A program made the translations under genes and the position numbers. Source: Carya illinoinensis (Eukaryota; Streptophyta; Magnoliopsida; Fagales; Juglandaceae). Taken from it: 64,000 nucleotides of DNA. Below the pieces are notes generated by a model. The model had not been told where the DNA came from and searched no databases. It saw only the letters and a program-made list of their open reading frames with translations. The stretch spans positions 39,156,480 to 39,220,479 of the forward strand of contig NC_056756.1 of NCBI RefSeq assembly GCF_018687715.1, written 5' to 3'. Positions 48,101 through 59,738 of the stretch are shown here, piece after piece. The stretch's first letter is position 1. The number at the start of each line of letters is the position of its first letter.

Positions 48101-49374
48101 CAAAGTGAGTCAAATACGTTAGCAAAACAGTGATTGCAAAACAGAGATTCAATGTATTTATGATTGCAAAACAGTGATGACATCTTCTCTTACAAGCAAA
48201 TCATTGTAATGCAATGGATATATTAATGATCAGTTTTAAGTTTCAAGCAGGAATATCCAAAAATAAAGTAGCAAAATAGAAACAGTAAAAAGAAAGGAAA
48301 AAAAGAAAAACTGCAAGTAAAGAGTTCGATATTAAAACCAACCAAAAGGGTGTGAAAATAGTACTACGAAATTCAAAAGAAACATCTTCAAGTTTCCAAT
48401 TCGAGGCCCAAATGAGCTGAATGGGTTTATTCACATCTCATCGTCTCTATGAGTATTGTTCGATGAAGAGACAATCAAAGCAGGAGGTTAAAGAACGAAC
48501 ATCTATGTGTTATTTAGAAGGCTACCTCCAGATAATTCTACTATCAAGAACTTAAGATGGTTGGTTTAGAAAATTATAGAGCGAAGAGCGGTCTTTTTAT
48601 TTTTATGTCCACTTCCTAACTAACGTTCCTTTTTAAGAGAGGAATAGTTTTTAATTTCCCATAAATAAATTAAGTTATCAACACTATTTATTTTTTATTC
48701 GCTTCTTATGTCGAAAACAACTAATCAAATAATTTTATCTATCTAATTATTACAAATTTTCTAAATTTTCATATAAAATATAATAAATAATTCAATTTTT
48801 TAAAATTTCAATACAAAATTAATATTTAAAATTTTTCTTATAATAATATTTTATTGCTTATTATTCAAAACATTACTTCTCATCTTATCTTAATTACGTA
48901 ACGAAACGGGGGATAAGATTCTCTAAAAGGAGTTTCGGCATCTCAGATAATTTAAAGAAAAAATTCCTTAGTCCGAGTGCACGATTAAATGATGGTAACT
49001 TTCAACCCATGATTTTATCCTACATGTATCATCAGCTTACGCATTTACCAACAATCCCAAGAAAGATTAAGCCTGCAGATATTATCAACTTAATAATTTT
49101 CTAACAGGGTTTAATAAACGAAGTACAGTAAAGAATCACAAACTTGGGGAAAAAAAAAAAAAAAAAAAACCAAGAATCAGGGTTTGTGAGAATTCGAATA
49201 GGAAGATGAATTACTTTTCAGATCCAAGGGCTCCAAGTTGGATTTCTCGGCTTCGAAAATGAAGTCAAATCCTTTACAATTCCCAATGATCTTTGAAATC
49301 AAGATTTCGATGGCCTTCTTGTGCGAGGGAAAAAATCTCATCCATTGTAGCAGGTCCGGAGGCAATTCATCCAT
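39572..49374 (-). CDS. NAC-domain transcription factor with four near-identical 108-aa exon repeats
   Basis: Exons: 49215-49374, 47802-48079, 42215-42490, 41804-42127, 41264-41587, 40724-41047, 40184-40507 and 39572-39715. The sum is 2154 nt, 717 aa, all junctions in phase. The NAC domain (residues 1-about 155) is diverged: [18 protein letters not shown] (subdomain A), [33 protein letters not shown] where GYWKATGKD is usual, and GWVIHQYQI. After residue 238 the array gives four repeats, each starting [15 protein letters not shown] and ending near AxMANES or KLANTP. The last exon ([10 protein letters not shown]) is 144 nt, as in the neighbouring NAC gene. NAC factors bind CACG-core promoters; whether this one still does is open. 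Intron 2 is 5.3 kb and full of insertions. A duplicate of the gene at 53106-56496. Confidence 0.78.
39890..40141. mobile_element. MITE family 2 in last intron of the NAC gene
   Basis: Inverted ends AAATGATAATGATAGACTTA and GTAAGCCTATCATTTTCTAT; interior has AATAGTCACTTCCTTAACCA and poly-A/T. Related to 60480-60745. It lies 43 bp from the donor of the last repeat exon. Confidence 0.65.
40184..42266 (-). repeat. 540-bp tandem array of coding units (four exon copies)
   Basis: Exon acceptors lie at 40507, 41047, 41587 and 42127, exactly 540 bp apart. The three right-hand exons differ by only isolated substitutions (for example GATCCG/GATCTG near 41303). The leftmost copy is diverged at its 3' end (KLANTP instead of IMANES) and lacks the rest of the unit. 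Between exons each unit has a 5' remnant with [12 protein letters not shown] whose own acceptor appears lost. Near identity means very recent amplification. Confidence 0.97.
42700..42850. mobile_element. SINE-like or TRIM-like fragment in NAC intron
   Basis: Contains AAGTTCGAATCCTGAC (box B-like) and further right GAGTCTGATTCACACGTG and GAGGAGAAATATTAAAAAT, a combination common in plant dispersed repeats. Truncated, no clear ends. Confidence 0.35.
43680..44410. mobile_element. GC-rich insertion, possible solo LTR, in NAC intron
   Basis: About 730 bp of clearly GC-rich sequence between AT-rich flanks. TATA-like TTTATACCTGACTTGG near 43860. The flanks on both sides carry related CTCGTCAGTTAC/ACTTTGTTC words, as if it split a small tandem repeat. 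Ends may be TG...CA but no target duplication was found. Overlapping frames have no known motif. Confidence 0.4.
44576..45830 (-). mobile_element. 5'-truncated L1-type LINE fragment, antisense orientation in NAC intron 2 relative to plus strand
   Basis: Minus-strand translation, with many stops, gives the RT C-terminal region ([16 protein letters not shown]), [11 protein letters not shown], then the zinc-binding domain with [20 protein letters not shown] and a tail ending in an A-rich stretch at 44576-44600. A poly-A run at 45102-45140 interrupts it. It is on the same strand as the NAC gene. Confidence 0.65.
45845..46165. mobile_element. AT-rich MITE-like block
   Basis: A-rich sequence with CAAATTTCAAAACAAAAAAT and CATCTTTTCAACTTTATCTA, resembling the block at 52570-53040. 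Ends not defined. Confidence 0.35.
46170..47060. other. NAC intron 2, unassigned
   Basis: No gene or known repeat recognised; a short open frame at 46670-46918 has no motif. Confidence 0.4.
47073..47300 (+). mobile_element. tRNA-derived SINE-like element in NAC intron 2
   Basis: GGGGTTGGCTCAAGTGGTAA at 47075 matches a polymerase III box A, and AAGAATCGAATTA at 47140 resembles box B. The stretch looks like a tRNA-related head followed by a body. Tail and duplication not found. Confidence 0.5.
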
Positions 49375-49477
49375 CACACGCCGACAGAGAGTGAGTGAAG
49401 GAAGGGAGGGAGGGAGGAAATTAGTGTGAATACAAGTAAGAGAGTGTTGAAGTGAGAGCAAGCAATTGGGTCCAAAA

Positions 49478-49486
49478 TATATAAGT
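49478..49486 (-). promoter_or_regulatory. TATA box of the repeat-bearing NAC gene
   Basis: Minus strand GACTTATATATTTTGG, about 105 bp upstream of the ATG at 49374; leader is pyrimidine-rich (CCCTCCCTCCCTTCC). Confidence 0.5.
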
Positions 49487-49699
49487 CAAGTTGAGTCTAT
49501 AAAAGCTAATGCACAGAAAAAATAGTAGTCTATATAAGCTGGCCCACCGAACTTCTTGACGAAGGTTGCATTTCCATACCAATCTGCTGTAAAAATGCAG
49601 TAATTTTTTTAAAAAAGAATATAGATAAATTTGGTATTTTATACATGTTGATAAGGAGTAAAAGGCATTCTCTTTGGCTATTAAGTTATTCTTCATCGA

Positions 49700-50984
49700 A
49701 ATTAAACCATGGCTCTAAATATATGTTATTTTTAGTTAATTTGCATTATATAAACAAATAAAATGATTAAAATAGACTTATTTTACATAATAAATAGAAT
49801 CCATATCACTTGCAATTGAGAGGATAATTAAAAATATTTTTTTTATTGTTCTCGCAATAATTATTATAATATGAAGGTATATAAGGATGGGGGGTTTTGG
49901 TTTGGAGAAGTTAAAGACTAATTTCTAATTATTTCTAATTTTCAATTGCTAACCTTAACACTTTTGTTTGTTTTTAATCGTTTTAAAATAAAATAAACAT
50001 TCTATAGGGATAGAAATAGAATCCTAGAAACACAATTTCTTTATATCTTTCTAAAATATGTTGTTTCCTTAAAATTTGTATTTTGACAACATGTTTTTAC
50101 ATTCCAACGTGGAAAAATATTTTAATCTCATCTAAAAAAATAAAAATAAATAAATAAATATCAAGGAGTAAAAACAAATAAATACGAAATATTCAGATTA
50201 AGTTTGAATAGTAGATTGTTCTTCAAAATATTTTATTATTATTTATTATTTTATTATTTAATTATTTTTATTATTTATTATTGTTATTCACAAAATATTT
50301 GAATAATATAAGATAGAAAAACAGGAGTCTGAGGTTGTCAAAATCATCTGTAGACCATTGACCTGGAAAGTTGTGAAAGTGAACTGAAAATGGCAGACAT
50401 GTGCGTACCACTCCCCACTTTCACTGCCCTTCGAACACAAGGGAAGGGAAAGCCAAACTTTTAAAAAGAGGTTGTGCAATTTTCCTTCCAGCTTTTGGGC
50501 TGGATCGAATAGAAGGATAAAAGCAGTATCAATGGGTCAGTTAAAGTTAAATCTATTTCACATTTAATTATTAAATTTTAAAATATTACCACAATAAATT
50601 AGGTAAAATCTAAATATTTAGCTATAGAGACTTTAAAAAACTTATAAATTTAAATGTTAAATGTTATTGTAGATAGATTAACTATATATTTTATCATTTA
50701 TTTCTATCTCTTCATTTATCCTTTCATTATTCTATTTAACTCCAACCATTATTTCCATGAAAAATTTATCGCATACAATTCAAATAAAATAAATTATAAA
50801 ATGGTAAAAAAATAATAAAATAAAATAAATTAATATATAATTAAAAATATTATTTATTTTATTATATAATAAAAAAATAGCTATTTTAATGTAGAGATTT
50901 ATGTGAATGAAATAGCCAAAAGTCAAAATTCATCTCACATTCATCAAAATTGTCATTTAGCTTTGGCTAATCCATTGAGAATGC
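49700..50984. other. Intergenic between the two NAC genes; no gene seen
   Basis: AT-rich, with ATTATTTATTATT runs near 50230-50285. A short stretch at 50330-50500 is less AT-rich but has no recognised motif. Confidence 0.45.
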
Positions 50985-51186
50985 TTTGAGATGAAATAGT
51001 TTTAGATGAAAATTTGAAGTTAAATAAAATATTATTAAAATATTATTTTTTAATATTATTATTATTTTAAAATTTGAAAATGTTGAATTATTTATTATAT
51101 TTTGTATAGAAATTTGAGAAAATTATAATAGTTAGATAAGATAAAATGAGGTTATAGATAAAACATTTTCTGAATCCAAATAAGGT
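50985..51186. mobile_element. AT-rich MITE family 3, reverse copy
   Basis: Contains ATTTATTATATTTTGTATAG, the reverse complement of the core seen at 19830-19850, with ends TGAGATGAAATAGTTTTAGA and GAATCCAAATAAGG. Confidence 0.5.
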
Positions 51187-51539
51187 CTAAAGAGATTCGC
51201 TAATGCCGATTTTCCTTGGAATAGAAGGTAAATCAACATGCCGTAGGATCAAATATCAATAGGAGGATAGCATTTTTTTTTTTTTTTTTTTTTTTTTGTC
51301 TGGCAACTTTTGCCAGGTGGATCTTGCATCAATGGTCTCTACATTCGATGGTACAAAGTGTTAGGTTTTAATAGTTGAAATGTGTGATATGTCAAATTTT
51401 AGTATTTGGGGTGGACACAAATGTAATATGTCAAAGTACAAGGTACGATTTAGCTAAATCACAAATCTGGTTCAAAACAGACGTATTCCATGGGGCTCTG
51501 TTCATGAGAATTTTCTTCCCATAGGCCTTGAATAATTGA

Positions 51540-52100
51540 AAGATTCTTAACACCATGGCAGGGGAGAATTTTGAGAAGAAAGGAAGCAAGAAAACATCTG
51601 GCACATTCCACGTGACACCATCACCAATTAAGTTTCATGGGATTACCATATTGACATAGATTCTGTCTTAACTCTATAAAACAAAGAAAGCAATCGATGC
51701 ATCAGCTTTAATGGCACCCAGGCTTTAAGCTCAAATCTCCTTAACTTGAAGGTACAAATAAAATAAACTTCTGTCATCGTGCGTGAGCCTTAAGAGTATT
51801 TGACAGATGTCTTCAAACCCAATACAACATTATTTAACAAATTGTCTATAGCTCAAGTGCAAACCAAAGTTATTTACATGCAACATAAAGTAGATTGAAC
51901 AAAAGTACACATCTTAATCTATCTTCCATGGTTGCTAATCTCCCATGACCACTTCCCTGGTGATGCATTTTCACCTGCCGTAAATATAGTTGCAGAAGTA
52001 CTCCATGAAGTCTTGACAAGTTCTTGAAAGGAGGTAAATCCAGAAAAATTCCAGGTCAAATACACAGATCACACTATCTTGACTTAGTGCAAATGTAATG
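51540..52100 (-). other. 3' flank of second NAC gene, homologous to 37740-38470
   Basis: Blocks such as ACACCATGGCAGGGGAGA, CTTCCATGGTTGCTAATC and TCCATGAAGTCTTGA align with the other gene's flank in the same order. The minus strand keeps LLSRTCQDFMEYF in a different local frame context from the partner copy. Confidence 0.55.
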
Positions 52101-52129
52101 GGTAAGAAGAAGAACCCATGTTTAATCAT

Positions 52130-52395
52130 TTTCCATATGATGATTAGAGCCTGTTTTTCAGGTTCAAATAATCATTTGGTATGGTGTTATTCATATGATT
52201 ATAAATACCTGATCTTTTTATCAGGTTTCTGATAATCATTTGATTTAATAACATCCATGTGATTATAAGAATCTTATTTTCAACGAATCCTGAGAATCAT
52301 TTCATATGGCATCATCCAGATGATTATCAGAACCAGATTTAAATGAGGGTTCTAATAATTATTCAGCATGACATCATCCATGAAACTTAAGGCCC
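52130..52395. repeat. Degenerate minisatellite in second NAC 3' flank
   Basis: Loose repeats of CAGATGATTATCAGAACC-like and ATAATCATTTGATTTAA-like words, the counterpart of 38500-38960. Confidence 0.6.
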
Positions 52396-52569
52396 TGTCT
52401 GGCTAAAGTTTCATGGATGTAAGGACCCTTTTTAGGGCATCATTAGGTTATGGTTTGATGGTAGAAATGTGAAGAAATTCAAATTGTTGGGTTTTTGGAG
52501 GTCGTTGGGGTCATGGACTGTTTTGGTTGGTGTATTTTGTGACTCTGGTACTCTACAACATGACAAAAA

Positions 52570-53040
52570 GGTTTTGGGATGCCTTGTTTGGTTACCAAAA
52601 GTAATCAATAAATTTGAAGATTTCAAAGCAAACATTTCCAAATTCTTAAAAAAAAATAATTCACTAGTTCAACTCTACATCCAATTATTATAAAAACTCA
52701 ATAATCAAGACTATTACAAACACAAAAATAAAAACTACTCTTAAAAAATCATATTCAAGCATCTTTTCAATACTACCTATCCACTTTTCATAAAGATTAA
52801 TAAAAAAAACTAAAAAGATTTATTCAAATTTTCTCTCATTTACCAAACATCTATAAACAATACACATCTCTCAAAATTTGAAGAATTATTTTGAGATGTT
52901 TTGTTTATTGAGTTTTTGGAAAAGGTAGAAAACAATTTGAGTAAATATTTTTTGAAAAAATAAATTTTGACTTTGGGAAAGTAGGTAGGTAGGTTTAAAA
53001 ATTTATTTCAATATAACTTTATGAGAGAAGATTTTGTATT
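52570..53040. mobile_element. AT-rich MITE-like insertion
   Basis: Begins near TGCCTTGTTTGGTTACC and runs through TCTTTTCAATACTACCTATC to TAGGTAGGTAGG. Absent from the corresponding place in the other NAC flank. Resembles 45845-46165. Confidence 0.4.
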
Positions 53041-53105
53041 TGTAAACTACGTCCCAAGGGTTAAAAGGCTTAATGAAATTTTCGGATACTAATTTCATTA
53101 AGCAT

Positions 53106-56100
53106 TTAATAATCATAACCTTTGGATACCATCCCACGATCTGATTTGAAAGAACCTCCCATCCGTACCAGGTGGGATTCCAGATTTGGCAACCCTGATG
53201 AAGCCTTTCTTTTGCTCATCTCTCCAGAATCTTGAATTGTTGAGTCAAACTGTCAAGAACAATGCAAGGTTAGGTTTCAAAAGACCAATAAATCTGAAAA
53301 TATAAGACATCTAAAACTCATTCAGTTAAATGTACCCACAAAAGATTATAGCAACCCACACCATTCCAGCAGCAAATCAACAAAACCCAACACGAAGCTT
53401 TCGGGCCCAACTTGCAACTATCAATAAAAAGAGTTCTTGAGATATCCCACTTACCGATGCATTGGCCATTTTTGTATCTGAACCACCGCATGATCCATTG
53501 TCCTTAATTGAGGCCAAAGTGAGATCCTTTTGACATCCAAACATATTTGCAAGGTTCTCATTAACATAATGAGGTTCTAAATCTGGAAAATCATAGCCAT
53601 ATGAGGCAAGGTCATTGGAGATGGGGTAAGACATGTCAAATTGCATATCCAAGGGATGCAGGGAGGACAAGTTGCAATCTGGTGGCTCTGGTAGGAGATC
53701 AGACATGCTCAAGCCTTCCTTGAACTGCAAATCAACCTGGTGATAGGAACATGAACGATTGAGACAGGTATTTAACTCACTAGCTGTTCATGTGTAGGAA
53801 TTCAATGCCTTACCTCACTGGCTGTTGCTTCCGGCACTTCATTTTTTGCAGTGTAAGCATTATAACTATTTTGGTCACAACATTCAAGCTGCAAATTGAG
53901 ACAACCCAACACAAAATTTCTAAGCTTAACCTGCAATTATCAATTAACTAAAAAGAACTTGAGAGCTCCACTTACCGGTTTATTGGCCATTTTTGCATCA
54001 AACCCACTGCATGATCCATTGTCCTTAATAGAGACCAAAGTGAGATTCTTTTGACTGACAAACGTATTTTGAATGTACTCGTTAGGAAAATCAAGTGTTG
54101 GATCTGAAAATTCATAGCCATATGCAGCAGGCTCACTAGCACCATACTGAAAATACATCCCACATTGAGTGTTGTTCAAGTCATTGGTGACGGGGTAAGA
54201 CATGCCAAATTGGATATCCAAGGGGAACGAGGAGTACAAGTTGCAATCAGGTGGCTCCGGTAGGAGATCAAACATACTCAAGCCTTCCTCAAACTGCAAA
54301 TCAACCTGATTAGGAACATAAACGATTGGGACCGATATTTAACACACTAGCTATTGATTTGCAGGAGCTCGATGCCTTACCTCACAGGCTGTTACGTCAG
54401 GCACTTCATCTCTTGCAGTGCAAGCATCATAACTATTTTGGTTACAATTACTGGATGCTATAGTGTTCAGCATCTTTCCATCAAAATATTCTTCAGGAGA
54501 TACCAAATCCAAGCCTAGCGCAAACTCTATTTCTTCTAGAGAAGGTTTAGCTGTGGTAGGGGATGAAACAGTAAGGGTATTGTGGGGTGAAGTTGAGGGT
54601 GTCAAAACTTCACAAGCTACTATTTGCTGCAGCTCAAAGGTCATTTTCGATGCTTCTCCTAGTTGCAGATCATCCTGATGAAAAAATAATGAAAAGATCA
54701 GATAAGTACTTAATTAATCGACTGCACTTCTAAACTTCCGGAAAAAGATTAACAACTGTTTTAAGCTGAAACTCAATTCTTTTCTCACATTGGTAGTGGT
54801 AAGTTCTCCCAGTTGATTCTCTGCAGCATGAGCACTAAAATGTTTGTCATCACACACGACGGGTGTTGTAGTGATGTATATTGTTCCATCAAAATTTCCA
54901 GGTGTTGTAGTAGCTTGCACTTCTGATGCCGGGAATACTGAGGCAAGAAGTAGCTCAGACTCATATTCTTCAGGACAAGATTTGGATGCGGCGGGAGATG
55001 AAACAGCAGGTCCAGCATCATTAAAGTTTGGATCTTTAATACTCTTTTTTTCGTGTTTATTGGATAATCGACAGAGTACATAGGCGTTCTGCATAAAGTT
55101 CATCAAAAAAGTGAATGAGGCTGATCAAACGTACAAATTGGGTTACTACAGAACTGCATGGTAAAAAAATGTGAAGATGTGTATCAGAATGGTTAGAGCT
55201 ATGGCAATAATGAAATAGAGGAATTTGTCCTCGTTTATTATAAAAAGAACAAGCACCGGTTATAATAAACCAAGAGACTTCCACTTTAAAGTGAGGACAG
55301 CTAAAATTACAAATTGAAACACATGAAGATATCCTCAACTCGTTGATTAGGTTGACCCCAAGTAAAAACTTAACAGATTCCACCCCTTGCTCATTGAATA
55401 ATTCATCTTTTTAAGGGGACATCCACGTAAGGTTGGCAGAAAAATGGTCTTAATTCCACACAAACGAAACTTACAGGAATTTCCAATAAGAATTGAGATT
55501 AAGAAGAAACGTGAAGCCAATAACATCACAATCCAATCATTTAAACCAACCTGAGCGGGATGGGTCATGTGGTATTCATGAATCACCCAATTTGTTTTCT
55601 TGCCTTTACGTCGCCCTCTATAGAATACCAGAAACTTTTTCTTTCCAATCATTCCCAAGTCAGACATGATTTTCTTGTCCTTTCCAGTCACTTTCCAGTA
55701 CCCAGCATTGGTTGCCCTGTTCGATCGATTCCCACTTCGATGCTTCAGATCCAGTCGCGAGAAGAACCACCACTCTGGATATGCTGTCTTTATGCAACTT
55801 GAATCTAACCAGTCTAAGCATAAAGTTCGAGGGCTAAAATTAGTAAAACACACGAGCACAGTATGCAGGATTATCAAACAAACAGTTAAGGTACAGTAAA
55901 AGATGGCAGAAAATTAAAACAGCACAAAAAAAGAGGATAAAATTATAAATAATATGATTAAGAAACATACAGCAATGAAGTTACAAATTCAAGGTCCAAA
56001 CGAGAAAATCAAATGGTCATACTGAGGAAGAGCGAAATATTTTTATTGGTATCACATTTCTCATACCGATTCAAATTCCCGAGAGCAATTAAATAAACAG

Positions 56101-56496
56101 TTATCCCAAAAGGTTAAGCCTGCAGATATGATCAACTTAACCAGTTAATAATTTTTCCAACAGAGTTTAATAAACAAAAAAGAAATAGAAAAATCGATTA
56201 CATAAAAAATCCAAACAACAATTCGCAAAAAGGAAGACTACATTTCCCTAATACCAAAGAATCACAAACTTTTGCACGGAAAAAAAAAACACGAATCTGG
56301 ATCTCTGATGGTAAGAATGGGGAGAATGTATCTTACTTTTCAAATCCCAGGGCTCCCATTCGCAACTCTGAGCTTCGGGAATGAAGTCGACTAAATCATC
56401 ATTCCCAGTGATCTTTGCCCTCAATAAGTCGATGGCCATGTCGTCCGGCGGATGAAATCTCATCCATGGTCGCAATTTCGGAGAGAACGCATCCAT
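53106..56496 (-). CDS. NAC-domain transcription factor, eight exons, diverged C-terminal exon repeats
   Basis: Exons: 56337-56496, 55551-55813, 54789-55088, 54381-54674, 53976-54305, 53814-53888, 53455-53736 and 53106-53249 (1848 nt, 615 aa, all in phase). NAC domain, residues 1-about 155: [34 protein letters not shown] [28 protein letters not shown] (DNA-contact strand), LVFYRGRRKGKKTNWVIHEY, then NAYVLCRL. The start at 56496 is chosen because exon 1 then matches the neighbour at 160 nt. C-terminal exons 5 and 7 both start VDLQF and contain EGLSM...LPEPPDCNL, ending in KDNGSCxGxDxKMAN; exons 4 and 6 share a DQNSYxAxTAxxEVP motif. Last exon 144 nt with MSKRKASSG. NAC factors act in the nucleus on stress and development genes; the actual role here is not known. 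Confidence 0.88.
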
Positions 56497-56499
56497 CAC

Positions 56500-56892
56500 A
56501 GTCGCGAACAAACAGGATTCTAAGTAAAGTAATAGAGGGTCAAACGCGAGCGAGATGGAGATCAGGCTGTTGGTTCTTTATTTATGGAGGGAAAATGAAT
56601 CAAAAGCAAGTACAACTAACTTCTTAACGAAGATTGCACTTAAGTCCTCTGAGTTTCAGTTTATTATTAAAATGGTCCCCTCAATTCGGCTTCTCTTTGT
56701 TAATACCCAGAAGTTTGAGAGATTTTTTTATCATTTGGATAAGATTATAAAAATATATTATTTTGTGAATTTAAAAGATGAGTATATTTCCACACGGAGA
56801 CATCACATCATTGCTCTAAAAAACGCGGTTTGGGAAGGACAACTTATGTGTGTTTGGTTCTTGTTCATTTCCATTTTGTCTTTTTTTAAAGA

Positions 56893-56929
<37 letters not shown>

Positions 56930-57084
56930 TAATCTTAAAGTTCTAGAATAAAATTAAATAAATAAAGTGTTTTTTTCTCATATTTATTATTGATGATTTA
57001 GATTTTCCGCACTTCATGAAATAAATATTGTACAATATATTATTTGGATGTACAAATATTTAGATAAATATTTATTTATCTAAA
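56500..57084. other. Upstream of second NAC gene
   Basis: Minus-strand CCATAAATAAAGAAC near 56573-56588 is a possible TATA element about 80 bp upstream of the ATG. A (TA)n run lies at about 56899-56926. No gene seen. Confidence 0.4.
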
Positions 57085-57260
57085 AGTTTGGATGTAAAAA
57101 TATGAATATTGACAGCATAAACGACCAGGATCAGTCCGCTTCGGTCCTAAGTTTCAACCAATTTCAATACAATTCTATCGATTTCCTTTTATTCTAGAAT
57201 TTTCTCCTAACACCATTTTTTTAGAATTACTTTTTTCCTCCTCCTCTAAATTCCAGAACT
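57085..57260. repeat. Dispersed duplication 1, copy 1
   Basis: GTTTGGATGTAAAAATATG then AATATTGACAGCATAAACG... is repeated with substitutions at 57966-58165. Confidence 0.85.
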
Positions 57261-57274
57261 TTCTCTTGGAAATA

Positions 57275-57700
57275 TTTCTATAAATTCCAGAACTTTCTTC
57301 TAATTCAATTTTTTAAGAATTACTTTTTATTCGGCTCATTATGTGTTGCATGCTTTGTTTTTTATTTTTTGTTCTCTATTCTAGAACTTTCTCCTAGCAC
57401 CATTTCTGAACTATTATTAGGATTAATCGATTCTTTTTCTTTTTTCTTTTTCCAGATAATTAAATGGGACCATTCAATGTTCTTAACAATGGGAACTCTT
57501 AGTGTGATTTATTTAAAGGACAAGACAATAATTATGTTAAAGTCATCTTCATAAATAAATATTTATTTCTCAGTAAGGCATTTGAAGAAATAAAAATGAA
57601 TTGTTTTGAAAATAAGGCCAGTAAGCAAGCAATAATCAATATACCCATGTCGAAGTCACACAGTCCAGCACCAATTAAGTTCCAGGGGATATAATACCAC
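57275..57700. repeat. Dispersed duplication 2, copy 1
   Basis: About 425 bp (from AAATTCCAGAACTTTCTTC through TTAAATGGGACCATTCAATG to CCAATTAAGTTCCAGGGG) recurs at 62855-63240 in the same direction with about 85-90% similarity by eye. The terminal block also resembles the NAC 3' flank at 51620-51640. Confidence 0.85.
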
Positions 57701-57965
57701 ATAGATTCAGAAATGTGGTATATGTGCTTTAATCTAACCCTCGGGTCCTGATGATTTCAGAAGCACCACTTTATTTATCATCAAGAACACCCTGACTCTT
57801 AATTTCCTGTAAGTTCAGTAGACAAGTATCAAGTTTCTGGTCAATACATGATATACATCTGAATGTATAAGCACTAAGCATTAACATATGAATAAAAACA
57901 AAAAAAAAAAAAAGTTTTGTACAACTTATTCTATATATTTATTTATCTTCTACTTAAATAAAAAA

Positions 57966-58165
57966 AGTTTGGATGTAAAAATATGAATATTGACGGCATA
58001 AATGACCAGGATCAGTCTGCTTGGGTCCTAAGTTTCGACGCAATTGTCAATACAAATCTATCGATTCCGATAATTCTAGAACTTTCTCCTAACACCATTT
58101 TTCTAAGAATTGCTTTTTTGTTTTTTTTGTTTTTTTTCCTCGATATTCCAGAACTTTCTCTCAGG
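57966..58165. repeat. Dispersed duplication 1, copy 2
   Basis: Second copy of the 57085 block; both contain GACCAGGATCAGTC followed by TCCTAAGTTTC. Confidence 0.85.
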
Positions 58166-58199
58166 AATATTTCCTTAACTGTTATTGGAATTAAATGTT

Positions 58200-59667
58200 T
58201 CTTTTCTCTTTGATAAAATAAAATAATGTTACATATAATTTTATAGTGTATAAATTCTATGTAATCATCACTTTCACATCTATTTTTTTTAAATTTTTTT
58301 ATTTACTTTTATTTAAATAAAAATTTTAAAAAAATAGCTTTTTAGATATTTTGTTTATAGATTGAAAGTCATCACCTTTTCTATAGATTGAAGTTTGAAA
58401 GTCCTCTCTTCCTCTTAAGAGTGAGAGAGGAAATCTCTATTTTAGATAAAGTATTATCTCTTAAAGGATTATTTGTAGAGAGTTATAGAAGTTAAAACCA
58501 TACTAATCACAAAAGAATTTATGTATTAAAAGAGCCTCGATTGTGAAGAATTAACTTGTAATTATATTAGATCAAGATGTAATTTCACTTTTATAAATAA
58601 ATGAAATATATATATATATATATATTTTAAAAGAAGTATGCAATATTTACATATTTTAAAATTGTACAAATCATTTTTCATTTTTTGATAAAATATATAG
58701 AAACATATATAAAGAAACCTTCCAAATAGTTATATATGTTAAGGATGTGTCTCACCACCAACCACACGATCACCTATAACAAATGAAGGGGTGGCATTGG
58801 TTGCTTTGGAGACACTCTGATACCAAAGTCGATATAGTAATATAAGAGTAAATGTATAGAGTAGCAAATAAATCTAGTTAAAAATTTGTTATCTCTTATA
58901 AGCTATTTATAGAGATTATTTATTTAGAGTGATAGAAATCCAATTAGTTTTATAAAACATTTTCTTTTTAGAAGTATAGTTCTCTTTCCTATTAAAAACC
59001 TGAATCTCTTTTCTTTTAGAAGTGTGAAGTCATCTCCTACTAGAAATATGAATCATCTTTCTCTTATGAGTCTGAATCCCTTTTTGACTTTATTTCTTAG
59101 TTAAAATTATAGGGGCTCAAAGATCCCTTCCAATATACATAACAAAAATCAACAACTATAAATCAGAAAATAACTCTATATAATCGATATGCTTGACTCC
59201 ATTTTATAATCCAAAATTGAACTATTGTGTTAATTTCAAACCTTAGCCTAGCCAAGGCAACATGCATTTATTTATTTTATCATTGCCATTAAGAAAACGT
59301 CTTTTGAGTAAATAAAAATGAGTCGTAAATACATCTTTAATATTATAAGCCGAAAAAGTTCATTTTATTAGCTCAGGAAATTTATACGTTTTAAAGCACA
59401 ACTTCATCAACAGACCCAATAAGTAATTCTGATCTATATATACTAATAATTTTATTTATACTTTTATTTACAAGAATCATTTTATTAATTTTCTTTTAAA
59501 ATTTTTCATGAGTTTTAATATATCAATTACTGATACATGCAAAAATAAGTTTGTTATAAATATTTCTTAAGTAAATTTAATATTTTCCTATAGCCCATAT
59601 CATCTAAACTATTTTTAGAAAATATTAGTACGAAGGATTTTGCTTGAACAACAACGTTACCCCTAAC

Positions 59668-59738
<71 letters not shown>

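Noticed and set aside
56555..56932. 125-aa plus-strand frame upstream of the second NAC gene
   Set aside because: Overlaps the NAC promoter, ends in a translated TA repeat, no domain.
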